Shown here: positions 14,741 through 22,888 of the stretch, in pieces | Position numbering within the stretch: the first letter of the stretch is position 1 | How the letters are laid out: each line of letters starts with the position of its first letter | Source of the DNA: JBGAQP01 sp044220635 | GTDB lineage: Bacteria > Pseudomonadota > Gammaproteobacteria > Burkholderiales > Usitatibacteraceae | Assembly (NCBI GenBank): GCA_044220635.1 | Contig: JBGAQP010000028.1 | Span: forward strand, 1 to 41,971 | Direction: 5' to 3' | DNA length: 41,971 bases | Notes under the pieces: model-generated | Told to the model about the DNA's origin: nothing | The model's database searches: none | Seen by the model: the letters and a program-made list of their open reading frames with translations, nothing else | Program-made: the position numbers and the translations under genes

Positions 14741-15622
14741 ATGAGTGTCATCACCGGGGAACCGGTCCAGCGTGCGCGGGAGTCGTCGGCGAGCGTCGAC
14801 GCGGCGCAGGCCGCACGCGGCTTCGAGGAATACCGCGCCCATGTCGGCCCCGCGGACCGCTACGACGTCTTCAGCGCGGTGCAGTTCAACCTGCTTACCT
14901 CCCTGGGCCTGCGCGACGAGCACACGCTGCTCGACGTGGGCTGCGGGTCCCTGCGCGCGGGGCGCCTGTTCATTCCCTACCTCCGGCCGGGCCACTACTT
15001 CGCGATCGAGCCCTTGCCCTGGCTGGTCCAGGAGGGCATCGAGCGCGAGATGGGCGCCGACCAGGTGCGCATCAAGCGGCCCACCTTCAGCCATGACGGC
15101 GATTTCACGCTGACCACCTTCGGGCGCGAGTTCGATTTCATCCTCGCGCAGTCGATCTTCTCCCACACCTCGCAGGCTCAGATGCGGCGCTGCTTCTCCG
15201 AAGCGAAGAAGGCGCTCAAGCCCGGCGGAGTCTTCGCCGCCACGTTTTTCGAGGGCGCGGAGAACTACGAGGGCGACGAGTGGGTGGCGAAGTCGACCTA
15301 CACGATGCAGCGCCTGCGCGAGCTGGTCGAGGAGCAGGGGCTCGCGCTCACGCCGATCGAATGGCGCCATCCCGACATGCAGCGCTGGGTGCTCATCCAC
15401 CATCCGGGCGCGGGCGTGCGCCTGCCGGAGGTGACCGACACCGAGCGCGCGATGCGGCTGGAGGAGCAGCTGACGCTCAGCCGCCAGCACCTCGCCTCGA
15501 TCCGCAACCATCCCTACGTCAAGTTCGGGATGCGGGTGAAGTTCTTCCTGGTGTGGCTCGCCTTCGAGCGCCGGCGCGTCGCGCGCTGGCTGCGCGAACG
15601 CCTGGGCGGGTCCAAGTCATGA
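14741..15622 (+). CDS. SAM-dependent methyltransferase (class I)
   Basis: A 293-residue protein with the class I core: motif I LLDVGCGSLRAGRLFIPYLR, the acidic end of strand 2 in YFAIEPLPW, motif post-I/II EFDFILAQSIFSH, and motif III KALKPGGVFAATFF. The C-terminal part is basic and carries an amphipathic or membrane-associated stretch (VKFFLVWLAFERRRVARWLR), so it probably sits at the inner membrane. Methyl capping or decoration of the glycan is the likely role; the acceptor is unknown. GGAG lies 8-9 nt before the ATG. The stop overlaps the next gene by 4 nt, starting a chain of seven coupled genes. Confidence 0.85.
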   Translation: MSVITGEPVQRARESSASVDAAQAARGFEEYRAHVGPADRYDVFSAVQFNLLTSLGLRDEHTLLDVGCGSLRAGRLFIPYLRPGHYFAIEPLPWLVQEGIEREMGADQVRIKRPTFSHDGDFTLTTFGREFDFILAQSIFSHTSQAQMRRCFSEAKKALKPGGVFAATFFEGAENYEGDEWVAKSTYTMQRLRELVEEQGLALTPIEWRHPDMQRWVLIHHPGAGVRLPEVTDTERAMRLEEQLTLSRQHLASIRNHPYVKFGMRVKFFLVWLAFERRRVARWLRERLGGSKS

Positions 15623-16677
15623 CGACCTCTCGCGCCATCCGCATCGCGCAGGCAGGCCTCGCGGCTCTCGCCCTCGTCGTGCTGTCCGCGGGCCTCGCCC
15701 GAGCGGCGAAGGACACGCCGTTCGGTTCGGAACTGGTGGCGCCCAATTACCCGGACAGCAGCATCGACCAGACCCTCGCGGCGCTCGACTCGATCGCCGC
15801 GATCGGCGGGCACGTGTCCTACGTGTGGATCTGGAGCGACCCGGCCACGTTCAACGGATGGACGACGCTGGTTCCCGTCGCCAAGGCGAAGGGCCTCAAG
15901 GTGTTCCTGCAGATGGGAACCATCTTCCTGGGCAACCCCGCGCCGCCGCCGGGCTTCGCGAAGAGCTTCGGCGACGTGGCCACCCGGACGCGCTTCATGC
16001 TTGACGTGGTCAAGCTCGCCCAGACGCAACCCGAGTACCTGGTCCTCACGACCGAGCTGAATTTCCTCTACCGCTGGAACCGCCCTGAGTTCGAACACTT
16101 CCGGACCCTGTACGCCGAGGCCTATCGAACCGCCAAGATGATCTCCCCGAACACCAAGGTCGGGGTCTCCTACCACTATTCCATGTGGTTCGTGCAGCGC
16201 TACTTCGAGAACGCCGACGTCCCCGCGATGATCGCCCCGACCGACTTCGTCGCCTTCACGAGCTATCCCGAGGACCTGGTCGAGGCGGGCATCTACGATT
16301 CGATCGCGGACATCCCGGCGGAATTCCACGGCGTCGCGCGCGCGGCCTACCCCAACAAGACGATCCTGTTCTCCGAGGTCGGCTGGTCGAGCAGGGCGCC
16401 GCACAGCTCGCCCGAATTGCAGGCCGAGTTCGTGCGCAACCTGCCCCGACTCATGTCGATCGCCAAGCCCGAGCTGGTCACCTGGGCCCTTTTCGCCGAC
16501 GTGGCCTTCTTCCAGAGAAGCCTGCTCTCGGCCGAGGACATCTCCTTCCTCGTCAACCTCGGCGTGAACATCGACCGGCTGTTCGAGCGGTTCAACGGCC
16601 TGGGTCTCATCGATTTCGATGGGACCCCGAAGCCGGCACTGGGTGAGGCCGCGTCCCTGGTCTTCCCCGAGCCGTGA
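15619..16677 (+). CDS. Secreted TIM-barrel protein, glycoside hydrolase clan A-like
   Basis: A 352-residue protein with an N-terminal signal peptide (IAQAGLAALALVVLSAGLAR). The mature part has alternating strands and helices of a (beta/alpha)8 barrel. Two glutamates sit at strand ends in the clan-A pattern: E146 in YLVLTTELNF (acid/base position) and E253 in ILFSEVGWSS (nucleophile position, resembling GH17/GH53). The spacing of 107 residues is plausible. The family is not identified; an enzyme that cleaves or remodels the nascent polysaccharide in the periplasm is the natural reading. It overlaps its neighbours by ATGA and GTGA. The N-terminal domain of the 19240-21246 protein is related. 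Confidence 0.7.
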   Translation: MTTSRAIRIAQAGLAALALVVLSAGLARAAKDTPFGSELVAPNYPDSSIDQTLAALDSIAAIGGHVSYVWIWSDPATFNGWTTLVPVAKAKGLKVFLQMGTIFLGNPAPPPGFAKSFGDVATRTRFMLDVVKLAQTQPEYLVLTTELNFLYRWNRPEFEHFRTLYAEAYRTAKMISPNTKVGVSYHYSMWFVQRYFENADVPAMIAPTDFVAFTSYPEDLVEAGIYDSIADIPAEFHGVARAAYPNKTILFSEVGWSSRAPHSSPELQAEFVRNLPRLMSIAKPELVTWALFADVAFFQRSLLSAEDISFLVNLGVNIDRLFERFNGLGLIDFDGTPKPALGEAASLVFPEP

Positions 16678-18167
16678 TTCGCGCGAGCGGCCCGACCCTC
16701 ACAAGCCCTGCCGTCCTGCTCGCCGCGGCATTCGGCGCGGTGTTCGCCGCCGCCCTTTACCCCGTATGGGGCCTCGAAGGCCGCTGGTTCGTGATCGTGC
16801 TCGTGGCGATCGGCCTCGTGTCGGTCTCCATGATGTTCGCGGGGCGATTCTCGGACTTCCTGCTCGTGGTCCTGCTCTTCTGCGTCCCACTGGCCGGATT
16901 CACCAAGTGGCTGGGGCTCGAGGCCTATCCGGAGGACGTGAGGCTCGCGATGCCGATCTCGGGCACCCTGGGCCTGGGCATCACGGACTTCCTCGTCGCC
17001 GGGATGTACCTCGCGTGGGGATGGCGGATCTTCGTCATGCGCGAGGAGCGCCTGCCGCGCCTGGAGCGGCTCGACGGCTGGGTGGGACTGCTCCTCCTCG
17101 CCAGCGCGCTCTCGCTCTGGGGCTCGCAGGACCTTCGGCTCGGGGTGTTCGCTTTCGAGCATCTGGTCAAGCACGCCCTGGTGTATTTCTACGTCTCCCG
17201 CCACCTGCGGCGCGATCACCTGCCCTGGCTCGCCGCGGCCATCGCCGCCGCGATCCTGCTCGAGGGCGTGCTCGGCGTCCTCCAGTACCGCGAGATCCTG
17301 CCGCCGGGACTGATCCTCGACAAGGGCGCCGGCAGCGAGCGGCTCGAGTACCAGTATCTGGTGCCCGGGATCGAGGACGTCAACCGCGCCACGGGCACGA
17401 CCTACGACTCGCACTCGCTGGGCATCTATCTCGCGATGCTCCTGCCCTACGCCGTGGCGTTCCTCTACCGGCAGGCGCTGCCCGCGCGCGTGCGTCTGGG
17501 CTGGGGGGCGCTGCTCGTCCTCGGGACCGCCGCGCTGGTGTTCAGCTACTCCCGGTCCGCGTGGCTGAGCTTCGGAATCGCGGCCCTCATCACGGTGGCG
17601 GTTCTCGTCGCCTGGAGGGACCGTCACGTCGCCGTGAGCGCGGCCGGCATGGCCTTCGTCGCGATCCTCAGCGCGCCCTGGGTGTTCGCACGAGTCTTCG
17701 AGCGGTTCTTCACCGCGCCCAAGGGCACGCTGACGGTGCGCTTCGACCAGTTCCCCATCGCCTGGGACATGTGGCGGGACAACTTCCTCTTCGGCAGCGG
17801 CGCGGGCAATTACATGCTGGAGCTGAACCAGCACAACATGAACTGGGCGTTCGACGTCCCGGTGCACAACGTCCCGCTTTTCATCGGCGCCGAACTGGGG
17901 CTGTTCGGCGTTGTCGTGTACTACGGCCTCATCCTCGCGGCGATGCGCCGGCTCTGGGGCGCCGTGCGCGAGCGCGACGAACCCGTGAGCCGTTTCGCGC
18001 TCGCCGCGTTCGCGGGACTGCCCGCCTACGTCTTCGACGGGATGAGCGATCCCCTGTTCCGCGAATCCGTCGTCTACATGATGTTCTGGATCACTGTCGC
18101 CCTGGGCGTGGCGCTTCCGCGGATCGCCCGCGCCGGGCGCGCGGCCGGGCGCGGCGCCGCCCCATGA
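16674..18167 (+). CDS. O-antigen ligase/polymerase family membrane protein (Wzy/WaaL-like)
   Basis: A 497-residue polytopic protein with about 11-12 hydrophobic helices. The large periplasmic loop lies between about 330 and 400 and is preceded by LVFSYSRSAWLSFGIAALIT, the Ser/Arg motif of the O-antigen ligase fold. It ends with the conserved HNVPLFIGAELGLFGVVVYY (H..P..........E.G). These features fit Wzy polymerases and WaaL ligases, which sequence alone cannot separate. Co-location with Wzx-, Wza- and Wzz-like genes favours polymerase. The start is GTG at 16674, overlapping the upstream stop in GTGA. Confidence 0.85.
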   Translation: MIRASGPTLTSPAVLLAAAFGAVFAAALYPVWGLEGRWFVIVLVAIGLVSVSMMFAGRFSDFLLVVLLFCVPLAGFTKWLGLEAYPEDVRLAMPISGTLGLGITDFLVAGMYLAWGWRIFVMREERLPRLERLDGWVGLLLLASALSLWGSQDLRLGVFAFEHLVKHALVYFYVSRHLRRDHLPWLAAAIAAAILLEGVLGVLQYREILPPGLILDKGAGSERLEYQYLVPGIEDVNRATGTTYDSHSLGIYLAMLLPYAVAFLYRQALPARVRLGWGALLVLGTAALVFSYSRSAWLSFGIAALITVAVLVAWRDRHVAVSAAGMAFVAILSAPWVFARVFERFFTAPKGTLTVRFDQFPIAWDMWRDNFLFGSGAGNYMLELNQHNMNWAFDVPVHNVPLFIGAELGLFGVVVYYGLILAAMRRLWGAVRERDEPVSRFALAAFAGLPAYVFDGMSDPLFRESVVYMMFWITVALGVALPRIARAGRAAGRGAAP

Positions 18168-19243
18168 CGCAGCCGGGCGGCAGCGCACCGCACCTTCCGC
18201 GGCTCAGCGTCATCGTCGCGACCTACAACCGTGCCGAAACGCTGCGCGAGACCTTGCGACGCCTCTCGCGGCAGTCGCTGCCCCGCGATTGCTACGAAGT
18301 CATCGTCGTGGACGACGGCTCCGGCGACACGACGCGGGAAGTGGTCGACGAGGTCCGGCGCCGCGCAGACATCGACCTGCGCTATCTCCGGCACGAAAAC
18401 CGGGGGCCAGGCTTCACGCAGAACCGCGGGATTCGCGATGCCCGCGCCCCCATCGTGCTGCTGATGGCCGACGACATCTTCATGAGCCCGCAGGCGCTCC
18501 AGGCGCACCTCGAGCGCCACGAACGCGATCCGGCCGAGGGGCTCGCGATCCTGGGACGGGTCCTGCAGTCCCCGGAGCTCGACCAGACGGTCTTCCTGCG
18601 CAAGTGGGAGCCGTTCCAGCTCGGCGACATGCCCGACGGGCAGGCGCTGCCCTACCACATGTTCTGGGCGTGCAACATCTCGTTCAAGCGGTCCTTCATG
18701 CTGCGCCACGGCATGTTCCGCGACGAGATGGGAGTGGCGGGGGCCGCGGCGCACGAGGACGTGGAACTCGGCTATCGCCTGCACGCCCATGGCCTGCGAA
18801 TCGTCTTCTGCCGCGGGGCGCTGGGGTATCATCACCACGAGGAGACCCTGGAAGGCACCTTCAGGCGCAGCTACCAGCGCGGGCTGAACTTCCCGGATTT
18901 CCGCCGTCTCGTTCCCGAGCCCGAGATCGATGTGAAGTACCGCGATTACGACCTCGCCACGCTGCTACGCCGAAGGGCGGAGCTCGCCGGCCCGAGAAGC
19001 CAGTACCTGATGGAAGGCGACCGCAGCCTCCTGGTGCTCGCGCTGCGCCACCTGCTGCGAAACCTGTTGTTCAACCGGTTGACCGTGGGGTGGTTCTGGC
19101 AGCCGCTGTTCGCCGCGGCCGAGCGTTCCGCATGGCTGGCCGCGTGCATGCGCGAGAACTTCTATCGTGGCGTGGTCGTCTATCACTTTCGCAAGGGCTG
19201 CCGCGACGCGCGCCGGCCAACCCGCCCGCTGGAGGCAACATGA
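18164..19243 (+). CDS. Family 2 glycosyltransferase, paralogue B
   Basis: A 359-residue GT-A enzyme with LSVIVATYNRAETLRETLRR, VIVVDDGSGDTTREVVDEVR, the metal site LLMADDI and HEDVELGYRLHAHGLRIVFC. It is paralogous to the antisense enzyme at 13407-14462 over its whole length, including a 44-nt identical segment (18564-18607). The C-terminus carries basic helices (LLRNLLFNRLTVGWFWQPLF) likely to touch the membrane. It probably adds one sugar of the repeat unit. ATGA overlaps on both sides place it in the coupled chain between polymerase and barrel-propeller protein. Confidence 0.87.
   Translation: MTQPGGSAPHLPRLSVIVATYNRAETLRETLRRLSRQSLPRDCYEVIVVDDGSGDTTREVVDEVRRRADIDLRYLRHENRGPGFTQNRGIRDARAPIVLLMADDIFMSPQALQAHLERHERDPAEGLAILGRVLQSPELDQTVFLRKWEPFQLGDMPDGQALPYHMFWACNISFKRSFMLRHGMFRDEMGVAGAAAHEDVELGYRLHAHGLRIVFCRGALGYHHHEETLEGTFRRSYQRGLNFPDFRRLVPEPEIDVKYRDYDLATLLRRRAELAGPRSQYLMEGDRSLLVLALRHLLRNLLFNRLTVGWFWQPLFAAAERSAWLAACMRENFYRGVVVYHFRKGCRDARRPTRPLEAT
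18564..18607 (+). repeat. 44-nt inverted copy shared with 14028-14071
   Basis: Identical over 44 nt to the minus strand of 14028-14071. Both copies lie in coding sequence of paralogous glycosyltransferases in opposite orientation. Confidence 0.85.
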
Positions 19244-21246
19244 CCCTGACCCGACGCCTCGCCGCAGGACTCGCGGCCTTCCTGTGCATCGCGACCGCGG
19301 GCGAGGCTCTCGCCGCGGATTCCCGGATCGCCGCGCGCACGGGCGTGGTGGTGACACCCCGGGGATTCCCGAACCACGACCTGAACGACATGACCGACAT
19401 GTTCCGCCTGAATGCGGAGCTGGGCAGCTTCGCGGTCATGCGTTTCGACTGGAGCGACGCGAACCGGACCAACGCCGCACGCGTCCTCTCCGGACTCGCC
19501 GCCCAGAAGAACCTCGCGGTGGTCCTGGAAATCAGCCCCTTCAAGGCGAACGACATCAAGGGTGCGAAGCTCGCGCCCCCGGACGATCTGTCCTCGGTGA
19601 GCGGCCTCCGGTCGTTCTCGAATCCTCTCATCGCCGAGCCGTTCATGCAGGCCGTGCTCGAACTCGCCGAGCTCAAGCCCAGCTATCTCGCCGTGGCCAC
19701 CGACGTCAACCTGGCCGCGCTGCAGGAGCCGGGCGAGTTCTCCGCGTTCGCCACCGTCTACGCGAAGCTCTATCCGAGGATCAAGCAGGTCTCGCCGAAC
19801 ACCCGCGTCTTCGTGACCTTCCAGTGGGATGCGATGCAGCGCGCGGACCCGGCGGCGAACCGCAAGCTGATCGGCGCCTTCCGTCCCGCGCTCGACGTGC
19901 TGGCCTTCACCTCCGCCCCTCGCCTGCGCTTCGAGCGGACGGGGCCGTCCGGAATCCCGTCCGACTACTACCAGCGCATCGCCGACCACGGCGACGGGCG
20001 CTCCCCCCTGTTCCTCGAGGTGAACTGGCCCTCCGACGGCCGATCGGGCGAATCGGAGCAGGTGGCCTTCATCGAGTCCCTGCCCGGGTTGACCGCGTCC
20101 CTGAAGCCCGCGATGCTCGCGTGGACCTTCCTGCACGACGTGAAGATCATGATCTTCACCGTGAGGGCGGGGCTCATCTCTGCCGACGGCAAGCAGAAGC
20201 CCGCCTATGCCGCGTTCCGCGCGCTCGGCGGCGACCGGTCGCCGGGACTGCCCGTGGTCGCGGGCGCGGCGGCGGTCGCGGGCGCAGCGGCGCAGGCGCG
20301 GCCCGTCACCGCCGTCGCGAGCAGGAAGCCCGCGCGCTTCGGGGTCTTCACCTCGAAGCTGGACGGCAGCGGCGTCGAGACCCTCATCACGAACCCCGAC
20401 CTCGAGATGACGCACCCGCGCGTCTCCCCGGATGGAAAGCGCGTCGTGATCACCCGCTACCACGAGCGCGGAAAGGACGGCAAGGCGACCGAGGAGGGGG
20501 GCTATCTCAACACCGAGATCATGGTCATCAACATCGACGGGACCGGCGAGGAGACCATCATCGCGCCCAAGCGCGGGATCATCTCCGCGAACGGCGGCTG
20601 GACTCCGGACGGGAAGTCCATCACCTACATCTCGACCGACAACGCGCAGCGCAGCCCCGAGATCCGCGTCGTCAACCTCGAGACGCGCAAGATCACGCGC
20701 ATGCCCACGCCGCCGGGACTGAAGACCACGGATCCGCACTGGGAGGGCGGCCAGCTCGTCTTCCCGGTGAAGGGCGAGGACGCGGACACGCTCTGGATCA
20801 TGAACGTGGACGGGAGCGCCGCGCGGCAGATCACCCGCCACAGTCGGTCGCGCACGAAGGGTGCCGGCGGGGACTTCGGGGATTTCGACCCGAGGCTGTC
20901 TCCCGACGGAAGCAAGGTCGCCTACATGCGTATCTACGGCGGGACCGGCTGGCGCGTCATGGTGCTCGACCTCAAGACCGGCGAGGAGCGGCTGCTCACG
21001 TCGCCGGACGTCATCGAGGGGATTCCCAACTGGTCGAGCGACGGGCGGCTGCTGATCTTCCGCCACATCAACCTCGCGAAGCCGCGGGAGATCGGCGTCT
21101 ACACGATGACGCCCGAGGGCCGCGATCGCAAGAGGGTTCCCCTTCCCCGGGGCTACCTCTACAACCACCCGAGCTTCTTCCCGGGAGACGGTTCCTCGCC
21201 GAAGGCGCGCATCATCTTCATCGGCATGGAGGCGCCCGGACTGTGA
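19240..21246 (+). CDS. Secreted TIM-barrel/TolB-propeller fusion protein
   Basis: A 668-residue secreted protein. A signal peptide (LAAGLAAFLCIATAGEALAA) precedes a glycosidase-like barrel, about residues 30-335, related to the 15619-16677 protein. An Ala-rich linker (VAGAAAVAGAAAQARP) leads to a C-terminal TolB/PD40 beta-propeller from about 365. The propeller has six recognisable blades, with HPRVSPDGKRVVIT, NGGWTPDGKSITYIS, DPRLSPDGSKVAYM and IPNWSSDGRLLIF among them. At the barrel's catalytic positions, the nucleophile glutamate is kept (E260 in LFLEVNW) but the acid/base position reads D155 (VATDVNL, versus TTELN in the neighbour). It may be a glycan-binding or altered enzyme. GGAGG precedes the ATG, which overlaps the upstream stop. 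Confidence 0.75.
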   Translation: MTLTRRLAAGLAAFLCIATAGEALAADSRIAARTGVVVTPRGFPNHDLNDMTDMFRLNAELGSFAVMRFDWSDANRTNAARVLSGLAAQKNLAVVLEISPFKANDIKGAKLAPPDDLSSVSGLRSFSNPLIAEPFMQAVLELAELKPSYLAVATDVNLAALQEPGEFSAFATVYAKLYPRIKQVSPNTRVFVTFQWDAMQRADPAANRKLIGAFRPALDVLAFTSAPRLRFERTGPSGIPSDYYQRIADHGDGRSPLFLEVNWPSDGRSGESEQVAFIESLPGLTASLKPAMLAWTFLHDVKIMIFTVRAGLISADGKQKPAYAAFRALGGDRSPGLPVVAGAAAVAGAAAQARPVTAVASRKPARFGVFTSKLDGSGVETLITNPDLEMTHPRVSPDGKRVVITRYHERGKDGKATEEGGYLNTEIMVINIDGTGEETIIAPKRGIISANGGWTPDGKSITYISTDNAQRSPEIRVVNLETRKITRMPTPPGLKTTDPHWEGGQLVFPVKGEDADTLWIMNVDGSAARQITRHSRSRTKGAGGDFGDFDPRLSPDGSKVAYMRIYGGTGWRVMVLDLKTGEERLLTSPDVIEGIPNWSSDGRLLIFRHINLAKPREIGVYTMTPEGRDRKRVPLPRGYLYNHPSFFPGDGSSPKARIIFIGMEAPGL

Positions 21247-22781
21247 CGCCGGAGCCCGACGGGGAAAGGCCGCCCGGTCACCCGGGCGACGTCCTTCGGC
21301 GGGCAAACATCACGCTGATCGGCAGCGCCGCCGGGGGCGTGCTCGCGATCGTCAACGAGGTGCTGTGCGCCCGCTACCTCGGGGTGAACACGTACGGGCT
21401 GTACGCGCTCGCCCTGATCATCGCGCGCGTCTCGGAAAGCGTCTCGAGCCTCGGGTTGCCCGTGGGAGCCCTGCATCACGTCTCGATCTGGCGGGACCGG
21501 AAGCAGCCGCGCCTGCTGCTCGGCACGATCTGGGCTTCCCTGCTCCCGCCCCTGCTGATCGGGCTCCTCTTCGCCGCGCTGCTCTGGGCGCTCGCCCCCG
21601 CACTCGCCCGCGACGTCTTCGACAATCCCCGCGCCGCCCCCTTCATCCGGGTGATGGCCCTCGCCATCCCGTTCATGGGACTCTCCGAAGTGATGGGCGT
21701 CATCACGAGGGGATTCGGGCACGCCGGCTACTACGTCCTCGTGCGCAACGTCGTCCCCCCGGTCGTGTTCATGGTCCTGCTGCTCTCGATCACCTCGCTC
21801 GGGGCCGAGCCCGCCTGGGTCGGCGGTGCGTTCGGCGCCGCTTACCTGGTGGCCGCGCTGACGGGCATGGTATGCCTCGTGAAGGTGGGGGGACGAGCCC
21901 TGTTCCGGGAGCGGCCGCAGTTTCCCTTCAGGGCACTGTATGCGTATTCGGCGCCGGTGCTGCTCAACAACATGCTCTACCTCGTGATCGCCTGCGCCCC
22001 CATCCTCATGCTTGGCGTCCTGCAGACCGATCGCGAGGTCGGCATCTTCCGCGCGTGCATGCAGATCGTCATCCCGTTCGACATGTTCGTGATGGCGTTC
22101 AACGCGGCGGTGGGCCACCTTTACCCGGTACTGCACAGCAACGGGCGCCGCGACGAGCTCGCCGCCCTGGTCGAGCGGACGACCCGATGGATGTCCCTCC
22201 CGGCGCTGGGATTGCTGCTTGTCATCACCCTCGACCGCCACGACCTGCTCGGCCTCATGGGGCCGGACTTCGTCTCGGGGGGCCAGGCGCTGCTGGTCCT
22301 CGCGTTCGGCCACGCCATCCTGTGTGCCACCGGGAGCGCGGGTTTCCTGCTGGTGATGAGCGGAAGACAGGTGTACGAGACGCTCAACGCGGCGGTGGCC
22401 GCGGCGCTATGCGTCGCCCTCGGCCTGGCGCTGATCGGCACGCAGGGCGCCGTCGGCGCGGCCTTCGCGACCACGATGGCCTGCCTCCTGATCAGCGTGC
22501 TGCGGGTCGTGCAGGTGCGCCGGTTGATGGACATCCGGATCGTCGGCCGGCCGCTCGCCGTGATCCTCGCGCTCGCGGGGGCGACCGCAGTCGCGATATC
22601 CGTGGCCTCCGCCTACCTGCCGGTCGGGGAAGGGCGCGGCATTCCCGGCCTCCTCGTGCGCGTGGCGCTCGTCACGGCGCTCTTCGCGACGCTGTACTGG
22701 TACTTCGGACTCCGCCGCGACGATCGTCGTGCGGTGCGCGGCTGGCTCCAGGACTGGCTCTCGAGGCCCCGACCCTATTGA
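21243..22781 (+). CDS. Polysaccharide flippase (Wzx/MATE-like)
   Basis: A 512-residue polytopic protein with about 12-14 membrane helices. It begins with the Wzx-like ANITLIGSAAGGVLAIVNEV and LCARYLGVNTYGLYALALII. The repeated half-domain follows at about residue 225 (YAYSAPVLLNNMLYLVIACA). The family moves undecaprenyl-linked repeat units across the inner membrane. The start is GTG 21243, overlapping the upstream stop in GTGA; the first 20 residues are hydrophilic. It is the last gene of the polysaccharide locus. I see only a weak GTGG/CCAC dyad after it and no convincing terminator. Confidence 0.85.
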   Translation: MTPEPDGERPPGHPGDVLRRANITLIGSAAGGVLAIVNEVLCARYLGVNTYGLYALALIIARVSESVSSLGLPVGALHHVSIWRDRKQPRLLLGTIWASLLPPLLIGLLFAALLWALAPALARDVFDNPRAAPFIRVMALAIPFMGLSEVMGVITRGFGHAGYYVLVRNVVPPVVFMVLLLSITSLGAEPAWVGGAFGAAYLVAALTGMVCLVKVGGRALFRERPQFPFRALYAYSAPVLLNNMLYLVIACAPILMLGVLQTDREVGIFRACMQIVIPFDMFVMAFNAAVGHLYPVLHSNGRRDELAALVERTTRWMSLPALGLLLVITLDRHDLLGLMGPDFVSGGQALLVLAFGHAILCATGSAGFLLVMSGRQVYETLNAAVAAALCVALGLALIGTQGAVGAAFATTMACLLISVLRVVQVRRLMDIRIVGRPLAVILALAGATAVAISVASAYLPVGEGRGIPGLLVRVALVTALFATLYWYFGLRRDDRRAVRGWLQDWLSRPRPY

Positions 22782-22815
22782 GTTGTGGCGACGCCCACGG
22801 GGCGAGCGAAGTGCC

Positions 22816-22856
22816 CTGACCTAAGTCAACCCGGTCACGGGCGGACGGCGTAGCCT
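22816..22856 (+). promoter_or_regulatory. FNR/ANR-type promoter of the hox operon
   Basis: CTGACCTAAGTCAA (22816-22829) differs from TTGAC-N4-GTCAA at one base. A -10-like TAGCCT (22851-22856) starts 35 nt after the box begins, so the box is centred near -41.5 from a start at about 22864, the class II FNR geometry. The leader to hoxF is about 25 nt. Confidence 0.7.
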
Positions 22857-22888
22857 GAGGAAAGGCGCGCCACCTACGAAAGTTGCCT

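Noticed and set aside
14028..18607. 44-bp inverted repeats as ends of a mobile element
   Set aside because: Both copies are inside coding sequence of paralogous enzymes, encode a conserved motif, and no transposase or target duplication is present.
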